Positions 1 to 5,901 of a stretch of 6,282 nucleotides of DNA are shown piece after piece. This DNA is from Sutterella sp. (GTDB lineage Bacteria; Pseudomonadota; Gammaproteobacteria; Burkholderiales; Burkholderiaceae_F), in contig DXSO01000102.1 of assembly GCA_019410445.1 (NCBI GenBank), forward strand, positions 1 to 6,282, written 5' to 3'. The translations under genes and the position numbers were made by a program. How positions within the stretch are numbered: position 1 is the stretch's first letter; every line of letters starts with the position of its first letter. The notes under the pieces are model-generated. The model was given only the letters and a program-made list of their open reading frames with translations. It was not told the origin of the DNA and ran no database searches.

Positions 1-815
1 ATGTTGGTCGGGTTGATCGCGTGCAGATCTTCGGTGATGTGAGCCACACCGCGCGAGAAAGCAAGAACCGCACCGGTTGCCAGGGCGTGATAGTAGGCCG
101 CACTACGTTCAAAGGAGTGCGACAGCGGCAGATACGACAGAAAGACGTCGTTTTCGTCGATCGGCATGTAGCGGGAAATCTGCTGCACGTTGCTCACCAC
201 GTTGCGGTGCGTGAGCATCACGCCCTTGGGGCGGCCCGTCGTGCCGCTCGTATAGACGAGTGCGGCGAGATCCTCGGCTTCGGGACCTGCCGGCAGCGCA
301 GTGACGTCATTGCCGGTTGCAAGCCACTGCTCAATGCCGCAATAGGGAATGTGACCCAGACTGACGCCGGAGTCGGATTCGCCCGTGAGTACGACCTGCT
401 TGAGCGTCGGCAAGTCGTCGACGGCCGAGGCAAGCGAATTCCAGCGCGCAAAGTTGACCGTCACGAGGAACTCGGCACCGCTGTCATTGATGATGTAATT
501 GGAGTTGCCCGCCGTATCGGTGGCATGCAGCGGTACAGGAACCAGGCCGTTGGAAAGGGCCGCCATGTCGAAGGTAAGCGCATCGACGCTGTTGGGCAGA
601 AGCATGGCAACGCGCGCGCCGCGCTGCAGCTCCATTTTGGCGAAGGCTTTTCGCCAGCGCATGACTCGTTCGGAAAACTGGCGCCAGGTGATGCTGACCC
701 ATTCATTGGTGCGGTGTTCGTACCACTTGTAAGCTTCACGGTCGGCAAAAACACGCACCGTGCGCTCGAGCATTTCGGGAAGGGTCTTGAATTGGTCGAT
801 AAATCGGGAGGACAA
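1..815 (-). CDS. Long-chain acyl-CoA synthetase / AMP-binding ligase, N-terminal part (runs off left edge)
   Basis: Activates a fatty acid with ATP to an acyl-adenylate and then transfers it to CoA. The frame is open from a stop at 858-860 to the window edge and gives 271 residues of a protein that is normally about 550-650 long. The ANL-superfamily phosphate-binding motif YTSGTTGRPKGV starts near residue 188. The LPLSHSFER segment near residues 229-237 is typical of the long-chain type (COG1022, FadD15-like), and the N-terminal TLPEML...W...TW pattern also fits that group. Substrate chain length cannot be read from this part. No ATG lies between the upstream stop and residue 15 (ATG at 773). 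I chose TTG at 815 because GGAG lies 8 bases upstream and the TLPEML region is then included. CTG at 821 and ATG at 773 remain possible. The gene lies 168 bases downstream of lpxH, so it may have its own promoter. The family is certain; the start is not. Confidence 0.9.
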   Translation of the reverse strand, partial: MSSRFIDQFKTLPEMLERTVRVFADREAYKWYEHRTNEWVSITWRQFSERVMRWRKAFAKMELQRGARVAMLLPNSVDALTFDMAALSNGLVPVPLHATDTAGNSNYIINDSGAEFLVTVNFARWNSLASAVDDLPTLKQVVLTGESDSGVSLGHIPYCGIEQWLATGNDVTALPAGPEAEDLAALVYTSGTTGRPKGVMLTHRNVVSNVQQISRYMPIDENDVFLSYLPLSHSFERSAAYYHALATGAVLAFSRGVAHITEDLHAINPTN

Positions 816-831
816 AATCAGTGCTCCGGCT

Positions 832-861
832 TTTATATAAGTATTCGGGAAATCCTGCTAA
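832..861 (-). promoter_or_regulatory. Weak candidate promoter for the acyl-CoA synthetase
   Basis: Read on the minus strand, TTAGCA (861-856, 4/6 match to TTGACA) is followed after 18 bases by TATAAA (837-832, 5/6 match to TATAAT). Transcription would start around 825. That fits a leader for the ATG at 773 but would cut into the GGAG that supports the TTG at 815, so promoter and start evidence conflict. This is pattern matching in an AT-rich patch only. Confidence 0.22.
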
Positions 862-879
862 TTGTAAGTTTTCCGAGCG

Positions 880-903
880 ATCTTAGGAGACCTCCGAAAA
901 GAT
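880..903. repeat. Small imperfect inverted repeat in the lpxH to acyl-CoA synthetase gap
   Basis: ATCTT (880-884) pairs with AAGAT (899-903), and inside it GGAG (886-889) pairs with CTCC (892-895) around a 2-base centre. It is not followed by a T-run on either strand, so it is not a convincing intrinsic terminator. It could be a protein-binding palindrome or chance. The rest of the 168-base gap (816-983) holds a 5-bp stem CGCCG/CGGCG at 940-957, also without a T-run, and no gene that I can support. Confidence 0.25.
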
Positions 904-983
904 GAGTTTCCAAGAAAATCGCATCTAAATGCAAATACCCGCCGTTGTTTTGCGGCGCGGCTGTAAATCGGGTGCGTCGTAAG

Positions 984-1799
984 CTAGAAAAAACGCTCGG
1001 AAAGCACGACCTGAGGGGTGCCGGCGGAATTCAGTTCAACCCATCCGCGGCGAGGACGATTTTTGTCGTCAAGATCCCAATCGGGAATGACGCTGCGGGT
1101 GTAGTCGGCAAAGACGTAGTGAGCCGGCCGGTGCGTGTGGCCGTGGATGACGTGCTGACAGCGGCAGGCGCGCGCCTGATCGGCAACAACCGCCTCAACG
1201 ACATCCATCATCTCGCGGGTGCGGACGGTTTTGTCCGCTTTGGATTGGGCTCTTGCCTTTTTTGCAAAATCAATGCGTTCCTGCACCGTCATGCGCAAAG
1301 CGTCAAGTTGGAACTGCTCATCGTGCATGCGGCTGCGGAATTGCTGATACTCGTCATCGAGCGTGCACCATTTGTCCCCGTGCGAAAGCAGGATTTGAGA
1401 GCCGCCTGGGGTTTGCACGACGATGCCGTCGACGATGAGCTCGGCACCGCAATGCAGGGCAAAGTCCTCGCCGAGCATAAAGTCGCGATTGCCCTGCATC
1501 ATGTAGACGCGTCTGCCGCCGGCGGCATAGCCGCGAAGCGCTTTGGCAAGAAATTCAGCCGGCGAGCAGGCATCGTCTCCGATCCAATATTCAAAAATAT
1601 CGCCAAGCAGGAAAAGCTCGTTGTAGCGCTTTGCCTGCGTTTTGAGAAACCACAAAAAGGAGAGAACGGTTCTCTTATTGCGGCCTGACAGATGCAGATC
1701 GGAAACGAACACGGGACAAGTAAGCGGCGCAATTGAATCGACGCCGCTTACGCAGGGAGCCTTCAGAGGCTCGGAAAGCTTCAGTCCCGTGAGTTTCAT
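984..1799 (-). CDS. lpxH: UDP-2,3-diacylglucosamine diphosphatase LpxH
   Basis: Hydrolyses UDP-2,3-diacylglucosamine to lipid X and UMP, the fourth step of lipid A synthesis, at the cytoplasmic face of the inner membrane. The 271-residue product has the calcineurin-like phosphoesterase motifs in order: SDLHL (33-37), GDIFEYWIGDD (66-76), GNRDF (103-107), SHGD (139-142) and HGHTHRP (219-225). All expected metal-binding Asp, His and Asn residues appear to be present. About 29 residues precede the first motif, against only a few in E. coli, so the N-terminus is extended if ATG 1799 is right. An in-frame TTG at 1838 would overlap ppiB by 14 bases, and a GTG at 1712 would remove the extension; none has a clear ribosome binding site. 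The ppiB stop lies 25 bases upstream, so translation is probably coupled to it. The ppiB-lpxH order also occurs in E. coli. Confidence 0.95.
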   Translation of the reverse strand: MKLTGLKLSEPLKAPCVSGVDSIAPLTCPVFVSDLHLSGRNKRTVLSFLWFLKTQAKRYNELFLLGDIFEYWIGDDACSPAEFLAKALRGYAAGGRRVYMMQGNRDFMLGEDFALHCGAELIVDGIVVQTPGGSQILLSHGDKWCTLDDEYQQFRSRMHDEQFQLDALRMTVQERIDFAKKARAQSKADKTVRTREMMDVVEAVVADQARACRCQHVIHGHTHRPAHYVFADYTRSVIPDWDLDDKNRPRRGWVELNSAGTPQVVLSERFF

Positions 1800-1824
1800 G
1801 GGTGGTTTTCGATGGAAAATGCGG

Positions 1825-2316
1825 TTAGATTTCCTCAACCTTTTCCATCACGACGTCTTCAACGGGGACGTCGCCGTACCAGGAACGCGATCCGGTGCGT
1901 ACGGCGGCAATGGCGTCAATAACATCGGTGCCGTTGACGACCTTGCCGAAAACCGCATAGCCCCAGCCGCGCGGAGTCGGAGAGGTGTGATTGAGGAAGT
2001 CGTTGTCGGCTACGTTGATGAAAAACTGGCTGGTTGCCGAATGCGGATCATTGGTACGAGCCATTGCAATGGTGTACTTGTCGTTTTTGAGACCGTTGTT
2101 GGCTTCGTTTTCGATCGGAGCCTTGGTTTGCTTTTGCTGCAGACCGGGCTCAAAGCCGCCGCCCTGAATCATGAAGCCCTTGATGACGCGATGGAAAATC
2201 GTGCCGTTGAAAAAGCCCGAGCGAACATACTGCAGAAAGTTCTCGCAGGTCTTCGGAGCAGCGGCTTCATTGAGTTCGACGTCAAAGACGCCCATATTGG
2301 TCGTAAAGCGAATCAT
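1825..2316 (-). CDS. ppiB: Cytoplasmic cyclophilin-type peptidyl-prolyl cis-trans isomerase PpiB
   Basis: Catalyses cis-trans isomerisation of Xaa-Pro bonds during protein folding. The 163-residue product is a single cyclophilin domain with no signal peptide, so it should act in the cytoplasm; E. coli PpiB (164 aa) is almost the same length. Visible active-site blocks are FHRVI (41-45, catalytic Arg43), FMIQGGGF (48-55, Gln51), MART (85-88) and SQFFIN (96-101). A GWGYAVFGKV block follows, the region where eukaryotic cyclophilins carry the drug-contact Trp. The start is ATG at 2316, with purine-rich AGGAAAGAG upstream but rather far away. The gene lies 74 bases after ppiA and 25 before lpxH, consistent with one transcript. 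The 5-bp inverted repeat TCTTT/AAAGA (2328-2340) sits just before the start and includes the AGGA bases. Confidence 0.96.
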   Translation of the reverse strand: MIRFTTNMGVFDVELNEAAAPKTCENFLQYVRSGFFNGTIFHRVIKGFMIQGGGFEPGLQQKQTKAPIENEANNGLKNDKYTIAMARTNDPHSATSQFFINVADNDFLNHTSPTPRGWGYAVFGKVVNGTDVIDAIAAVRTGSRSWYGDVPVEDVVMEKVEEI

Positions 2317-2390
2317 GGTTTTCGATCTCTTTCCTAAAGAAACGATAAAAATTCAAGCTCCCAAGCACATCGGCACAGAGCGCCGAACGC

Positions 2391-2978
2391 TTAAGGCTTG
2401 ACCTTGACGGAGAGGATTGTAACGGTTTCCGTCGGTACGTCGCGCATGCCCATGCGGGTGCCCGTGGAAACGGAACTGATTTTGTCGATGACGTCCATGC
2501 CTCGGATGACGCGCCCGAAGACGGTATATCCCCAGCCGTCGCGGGCGTTTTTGGCATCAAGAAAATCGTTGTCTACGGTATTGACGAACCACTGGCAGGT
2601 AGCCGAATGCGGTTCGCTGGTTCGCGCCATGGCAATGGTGCCGCGACTGTTGGGCAAGCCGCCTCGTGCTTCATTGACGATGGCAGGATGCGTTGCGCGC
2701 TTTTGCTTGAGTTCAGGGGTAAAGCCGCCGCCCTGAACCATGAAGCCGTCGATGACGCGGTGGAAAATCGTGCCGTCATAAAAGCCTTCCTTGACGTACG
2801 CAAGGAAGTTGGCCACGGTGATCGGGGCGCGTTGTGCATCAAGACGCACGTCGAAGGTGCCGAGCGAAGTCTGGATTTCCACGACGGGTTCAGACTTGGC
2901 TGCGGCTTGCACGAAGCCGCAGCTCGAGGCAAGAGCGGCGCCGATCAGGCTCAAACGGAAGCGATTGGCTATTTTCAT
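2391..2978 (-). CDS. ppiA: Periplasmic cyclophilin-type peptidyl-prolyl cis-trans isomerase PpiA
   Basis: Periplasmic prolyl isomerase, 195 residues. A Sec signal peptide covers about residues 1-25: basic MKIANRFR, a hydrophobic stretch, and a likely cut after FVQA. The mature part is one cyclophilin domain with FHRVI (72-76, catalytic Arg74), FMVQGGGF (79-86, Gln82), MART (117-120) and QWFVN (129-133). I chose ATG 2978 rather than the in-frame ATG 2987, because AGGA at 2991-2988 touches the first ATG but lies 9 bases before the second. The Cys at residue 20 (ASSC) resembles a poor lipobox; the -3 position is Ala, so ordinary signal peptidase cleavage is more likely. It is a tandem paralogue of the downstream ppiB and follows the TPR gene by 48 bases. 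Confidence 0.94.
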   Translation of the reverse strand: MKIANRFRLSLIGAALASSCGFVQAAAKSEPVVEIQTSLGTFDVRLDAQRAPITVANFLAYVKEGFYDGTIFHRVIDGFMVQGGGFTPELKQKRATHPAIVNEARGGLPNSRGTIAMARTSEPHSATCQWFVNTVDNDFLDAKNARDGWGYTVFGRVIRGMDVIDKISSVSTGTRMGMRDVPTETVTILSVKVKP

Positions 2979-2987
2979 GGTGAACAT

Positions 2988-2991
2988 TCCT
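2988..2991 (-). promoter_or_regulatory. Ribosome binding site deciding the ppiA start
   Basis: AGGA on the minus strand directly abuts ATG 2987 and is 9 bases from ATG 2978. Spacing therefore favours the inner ATG and a signal peptide starting MKIANR. Confidence 0.55.
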
Positions 2992-3026
2992 ATCTGAAAA
3001 ACACGCTAAGCATCCGAGTCGGGAGT

Positions 3027-3587
3027 TTAGCGGGCAAGAATCTTGTCGATGGATTCAATGAGGGCATTCAATTTTTGTTTATCGCCGCCGGTCTTGATTG
3101 CCGTATTGTAGGCATTTTTGGCCTTTGCCAAATAGAGGTTGCCTAAATTGGCGTGGGCCAGCGCAAAATCCGGTCTCAGTGCGACGGCTTTAATGAGCAG
3201 CTCTTCGGCCCGCGTGAGATTGCCTTCGCGCGAGTAGATTCCGGCCAGATTGTTGTAGGGTTCCGGGATTTCCGGATAGGTGCGGATAAACTGCTCGAGT
3301 GCGTTTTTGGCGCGTTCTCTGTCGCCCATGCGCTCGTAGGTCACGCATCTCTGAAATCGCAGTTCCGCCGAATGGGGATTGGCCTTGAGGCCTTCGGCAA
3401 TCAGATCGAGAGCGGCCTGGTAGTCGCGTCGTCCGATGAGTTTGTCGACGACGGCAGGTACCTGAGCGTTGTTCAAAAGAACGGCGGGGGCATCCGGATC
3501 CACAAGGGCTGCGGAAGAGGGTAGAGCAACGGCGAGCATCGCGGCGCAGCCGGCTGCGGCGAGCATCGGGCGAATCAAATTCGACAT
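3027..3587 (-). CDS. Secreted TPR-repeat protein of unknown function
   Basis: The 186-residue product begins with a probable Sec signal peptide (about residues 1-26, hydrophobic core around 8-22, likely cut after PSSA), so it should be periplasmic. The rest is mostly helical TPR repeats: unit 1 at about 43-76 (DYQAALDLIAEGLKANP), unit 2 at about 77-110 (GDRERAKNALEQFIRTYP) and unit 3 at about 111-144 (GNLTRAEELLIKAVALRP). A fourth, shortened unit begins LGNLYL at 148 and lacks the usual inter-helix turn. No enzymatic domain is visible, so it is most likely a protein-binding scaffold. The start at ATG 3587 is supported by AGGGA 5 bases upstream. It appears to be the first gene of the minus-strand operon ahead of ppiA, suggesting a link to envelope protein folding, but no function can be assigned. 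I recall similar TPR genes upstream of ppiA in other Burkholderiales. Confidence 0.88.
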   Translation of the reverse strand: MSNLIRPMLAAAGCAAMLAVALPSSAALVDPDAPAVLLNNAQVPAVVDKLIGRRDYQAALDLIAEGLKANPHSAELRFQRCVTYERMGDRERAKNALEQFIRTYPEIPEPYNNLAGIYSREGNLTRAEELLIKAVALRPDFALAHANLGNLYLAKAKNAYNTAIKTGGDKQKLNALIESIDKILAR

Positions 3588-3711
3588 TCGTATCCCTGCT
3601 TAAAGTTGGAAGCGTCCCGCCGCAACGTGTTTCCGAAGCCGAAACCTGCCTGAAAAGGCGAAAAAAGAGAGGCCGGAACACGATTTTGCAAGGCCTTGGA
3701 GGACGCGAAAC

Positions 3712-3720
3712 TGGTAAACT
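3712..3720 (+). promoter_or_regulatory. Possible extended -10 element for cysS
   Basis: TGGTAAACT has the TGn extension followed by TAAACT (4/6 match to TATAAT). No good -35 box lies 16-18 bases upstream: TTGGAG at 3696-3701 is too close, with a 13-base spacer. Transcription would start near 3727, giving a leader of about 100 bases. Confidence 0.25.
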
Positions 3721-3726
3721 GCGGGG

Positions 3727-3732
3727 ATTGTA
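3727..3732 (-). promoter_or_regulatory. Possible -10 element for the TPR-ppiA-ppiB-lpxH operon
   Basis: On the minus strand this reads TACAAT, a 5/6 match to TATAAT, but the bases 16-18 upstream are GC-rich with no recognisable -35 box. Transcription would start near 3720, giving a leader of roughly 130 bases before the TPR gene. It is almost adjacent to the plus-strand candidate at 3712-3720, so the two polymerases would compete if both are real. Confidence 0.3.
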
Positions 3733-3827
3733 ATGCATTGGCCGAGTCGGTCGGCAGTCCCCGCGGACGGCTCTTTGTTACCGAATACGGCTGACGGCAC
3801 GAGAAGACTACGAAGAAAATTCCAGAA

Positions 3828-5243
3828 ATGACGCTAAAAATCTACTCGACTCTCACCAAGGACGTTCGCCCCTTTGAACCCATTGAGCCCGGCAAGGTCG
3901 GCATGTATGTCTGCGGTGTGACGGTCTACGATTACACGCATATCGGACACGGCCGCACTTTCGTTGCTTTTGACGTGGTGCGCCGCTGGCTGCAGCAAAG
4001 CGGCTATGACGTCACGTTCGTGCGCAATGTCACCGACGTCGACGACAAGATCATTCGCCGCGCAGCAGAGCGCGGTATTTCCACAAAAGAGCTTACGGAC
4101 GAATTCACGGCGGCCATGCAGCAGGACATGCTCTCGCTTGGATGTCTGGCTCCTACGTATGAGCCACGCGCGACCGAATTCATCCCTCAGATGCTCAATC
4201 TTGTGGAAAAACTCGAAGCCAAAGGATTGGCCTACGCGGCTGCCAACGGCGACGTCGACTATGCCGTGCGCAAGTTTGACGGCTACGGCAAGCTCTCCGG
4301 TCGTTCGCCGGACGAAATGCGCGCGGGGGCTCGTATCGAAGTGGCACAAGCCAAGCGTGATCCGCTTGACTTCGTGCTGTGGAAGGCGGCAAAGCCCGGT
4401 GAACCTGCCTGGGATTCGAAGTGGGGCAGAGGTCGTCCGGGCTGGCACATCGAGTGTTCGGCCATGAGTTGCCACTATCTGGGAGAAACATTTGACATCC
4501 ACGGCGGCGGACCGGATCTGATCTTCCCGCATCATGAAAACGAGATTGCCCAGAGCGAAGGCGCGCATGGAGTTCGTTTTGCCAACGTGTGGATGCATTC
4601 CGGTCCCCTGCGCGTCAAGCGCGAAGACGGCACGGAAGAAAAAATGAGCAAGTCGCTCGGCAATTTCTGGACGATTCGCGACGCTCTCAAGGAGACAAAT
4701 GCCGCATACGGCGAAGGCAACGGCAATGAAGTGCTTCGCTTTTTCCTGATGCGCAGTCACTACCGCAGCCCGATCAGCTTCAACAACAGTCTTATTGACG
4801 ACTCGCACAAAGCTTTGCAGCGTCTGTACACCGCGCTCAAGAACGCAGGGGTTGCCGGCACCGAAAGCTCAGCGTGTGATTGGTCCGATCCGTGGGCGGC
4901 AAAGTTCAAGGCTGCGATGGACGATGACTTCAACACGCCGGAAGCCATCGGCGTACTGCAGCAGATGGCCGCCGAGGTCAACCGAACGGGCGATGCTCAA
5001 ACTGCGGCGCTTCTGAAACAATTAGGCTCGGTGCTCAATATTTTGCAGCTCGATCCGGAGGTGTTCCTCAAGGGTGCCGTCACCGATCTTGACGAAGCGG
5101 CCATTGACGCCAAAGTTGCAGAACGCACGGCTGCCAAAAAGGCAAGGGATTTTGCCAAGGCAGATGCGATCCGCAATGAGTTGGCCGCATTGGGAATCGT
5201 CATCGAAGACGGCCCGGCGGGATCAACCTGGCGTCGTCAGTAG
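3828..5243 (+). CDS. cysS: Cysteinyl-tRNA synthetase
   Basis: Charges tRNA-Cys with cysteine using ATP, in the cytoplasm. It is a complete class I synthetase of 471 residues (E. coli CysRS is 461). The ATP-binding signature HIGH is at 38-41 and KMSKS at 272-276. The zinc ligands that recognise cysteine are all present as Cys29, Cys210, His235 and Glu239, each one position later than in E. coli. The WHIECSAM and DIHGGGPDLIFPHHENE blocks (206-213 and 223-239) are intact. After about residue 345 comes the helical DALR-type region, then a C-terminal tail with the ARDFAKADAIRNEL helix. The start at ATG 3828 matches the family N-terminus (MTLKIYSTLT), but no clear ribosome binding site precedes it. 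The glycosylase gene follows after 19 bases and is probably co-transcribed. In E. coli cysS also lies divergent to ppiB. Confidence 0.98.
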   Translation: MTLKIYSTLTKDVRPFEPIEPGKVGMYVCGVTVYDYTHIGHGRTFVAFDVVRRWLQQSGYDVTFVRNVTDVDDKIIRRAAERGISTKELTDEFTAAMQQDMLSLGCLAPTYEPRATEFIPQMLNLVEKLEAKGLAYAAANGDVDYAVRKFDGYGKLSGRSPDEMRAGARIEVAQAKRDPLDFVLWKAAKPGEPAWDSKWGRGRPGWHIECSAMSCHYLGETFDIHGGGPDLIFPHHENEIAQSEGAHGVRFANVWMHSGPLRVKREDGTEEKMSKSLGNFWTIRDALKETNAAYGEGNGNEVLRFFLMRSHYRSPISFNNSLIDDSHKALQRLYTALKNAGVAGTESSACDWSDPWAAKFKAAMDDDFNTPEAIGVLQQMAAEVNRTGDAQTAALLKQLGSVLNILQLDPEVFLKGAVTDLDEAAIDAKVAERTAAKKARDFAKADAIRNELAALGIVIEDGPAGSTWRRQ

Positions 5244-5262
5244 ACGGTTCAAGCGCTCGAAG

Positions 5263-5859
5263 ATGGCTATCGTCTCATGGTGGAACGAAGCGCTTGAGGC
5301 TCTCTCAAGCGAACCGTATTTCCGTCAAGCGCGCAGCAAGACGGCAGGCAAGGGGCTTGTCGTGTGTGAAGATTTGTTCAAGACATACGTGCGGGCGGTG
5401 TGCGGTCAGCAGGTCAGCACGATCGTAGCCGAAAAAACGGCGGCGGCCGTGCTGAAGTATTCGTCCGCTTCGGATGATCCGGCTTCGGTTATCGCCGGCT
5501 CTTCTCCCGAGCAGCTTCGCGCGCTTGGATTGTCGGCAATGAAGGCGCAGGCTCTTGTCTCAATTGCCCGCGGCTACGTCGAAGGGGCTCTTCAAAGCGA
5601 GGCTCTCGCGCTGCTTGAGGATGAGGCCGTGCGCGCTCGACTGACTTCCATCAAAGGAGTTGGTCCGTGGACGTCGGACATGGTGCTCATTTTCGGACTG
5701 AATCGAGCGGATGTTTGGGCACAAAAAGATTTTGGGCTTCGCAAGGCGCTGCGGCAAACCGGCCTTGAACACGAAGATTCGAGCCGATGGGCTCCGTGGA
5801 GAACGGCTGCCACCTGGCTTTTGTGGCAGAGCCTGACCGAAAGCCCCGTACAGTATTAG
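5263..5859 (+). CDS. DNA-3-methyladenine glycosylase, short HhH-GPD type (AlkA-like)
   Basis: Base-excision repair enzyme expected to remove alkylated purines such as 3-methyladenine from DNA. The 198-residue product lacks the extra N-terminal domain of E. coli AlkA (282 aa) and matches the short glycosylase II-like form. FKTYVRAVCGQQVS (39-52) is the conserved helix that opens the fold. The helix-hairpin-helix is IKGVGPWTSDM (130-140), followed by DVWAQKDFGLRKAL (150-163), where Asp156 aligns with the catalytic Asp of the family. The C-terminal WAPWRTAATWLLW (176-188) is the usual final helix. The residue before the catalytic Asp is Lys155, where many relatives have a second Asp. The start at ATG 5263 has only a weak purine stretch upstream, so translation may depend on cysS. 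The open frame extends upstream into cysS, but those residues are out-of-frame cysS sequence. The symbol is left empty because true alkA orthology cannot be judged. Confidence 0.9.
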   Translation: MAIVSWWNEALEALSSEPYFRQARSKTAGKGLVVCEDLFKTYVRAVCGQQVSTIVAEKTAAAVLKYSSASDDPASVIAGSSPEQLRALGLSAMKAQALVSIARGYVEGALQSEALALLEDEAVRARLTSIKGVGPWTSDMVLIFGLNRADVWAQKDFGLRKALRQTGLEHEDSSRWAPWRTAATWLLWQSLTESPVQY

Positions 5860-5868
5860 TCAGTGAAA

Positions 5869-5886
5869 GCAAAACCGAGTTTTTGC
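5869..5886. repeat. Short AT-rich inverted repeat before accA
   Basis: GCAAAA (5869-5874) and TTTTGC (5881-5886) form a perfect 6-bp stem around the loop CCGAGT, in the 42-base gap between the glycosylase stop and the accA ribosome binding site. The stem is weak and no T-run follows it, so it is not a convincing terminator. A minor role in mRNA processing or accA translation is possible. Confidence 0.25.
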
Positions 5887-5890
5887 CGTT

Positions 5891-5894
5891 AGGA
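5891..5894 (+). promoter_or_regulatory. Ribosome binding site of accA
   Basis: AGGA lies 7 bases before ATG 5902. It is the best-placed Shine-Dalgarno sequence on the rightward arm and fixes the accA start. Confidence 0.7.
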
Positions 5895-5901
5895 ACAGAA
5901 C

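Larger units (their letters stand above)
3588..3827. other. Divergent intergenic region between the TPR operon and cysS
   Basis: These 240 bases separate two divergent genes and hold no open frame I would call a gene. They contain candidate promoters for both directions and several short inverted repeats: GTTTC/GAAAC at 3629-3645, GCCT/AGGC at 3648-3659, GCCGA/TCGGC at 3741-3755, and GTCC/GGAC within 3757-3768. An A-rich run lies at 3660-3667. The first two fall in the predicted leader of the TPR transcript and the last two in the cysS leader. None has the stem length plus T-run of a clear terminator, and no known riboswitch was recognised. Confidence 0.6.

Noticed and set aside
21..905. Long plus-strand open frame (294 codons) opposite the acyl-CoA synthetase
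   Set aside because: It lies antisense to a frame with clear AMP-ligase motifs, and its translation has no recognisable domain. Long antisense frames are expected from GC-biased codon use.
940..957. Stem CGCCG/CGGCG downstream of lpxH as an intrinsic terminator
   Set aside because: The stem has only 5 pairs and an 8-base loop, and no T-run follows on the minus strand.
870..1003. 10-base inverted match TTTCCGAGCG (870-879) and CGCTCGGAAA (994-1003)
   Set aside because: The arms are over 100 bases apart and one lies within the lpxH coding end. Matches of this length are expected by chance in a window of this size.
945..1688. Plus-strand open frame (247 codons) opposite lpxH
   Set aside because: The minus strand carries all LpxH metal-binding motifs. 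The plus-strand translation looks like a shadow with no family signature.
2916..2930. Lipobox-like ASSC in the PpiA signal peptide
   Set aside because: The -3 position is Ala rather than Leu, and a better ordinary signal peptidase site (FVQA) follows, so a lipoprotein is unlikely.
1642..3146. Plus-strand open frames opposite ppiB and ppiA (1642-2337 and 2607-3146)
   Set aside because: Both mirror the cyclophilin genes codon for codon, and their similarity to each other simply reflects the paralogous sense genes.
3834..4808. Minus-strand open frame (324 codons) opposite cysS
   Set aside because: cysS on the plus strand is complete with HIGH, KMSKS and zinc ligands. The antisense frame shows no motif.
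5074..5262. N-terminal extension of the glycosylase frame into cysS
   Set aside because: The extra 63 codons are an alternative frame of the conserved cysS C-terminus. The glycosylase family similarity begins after ATG 5263.
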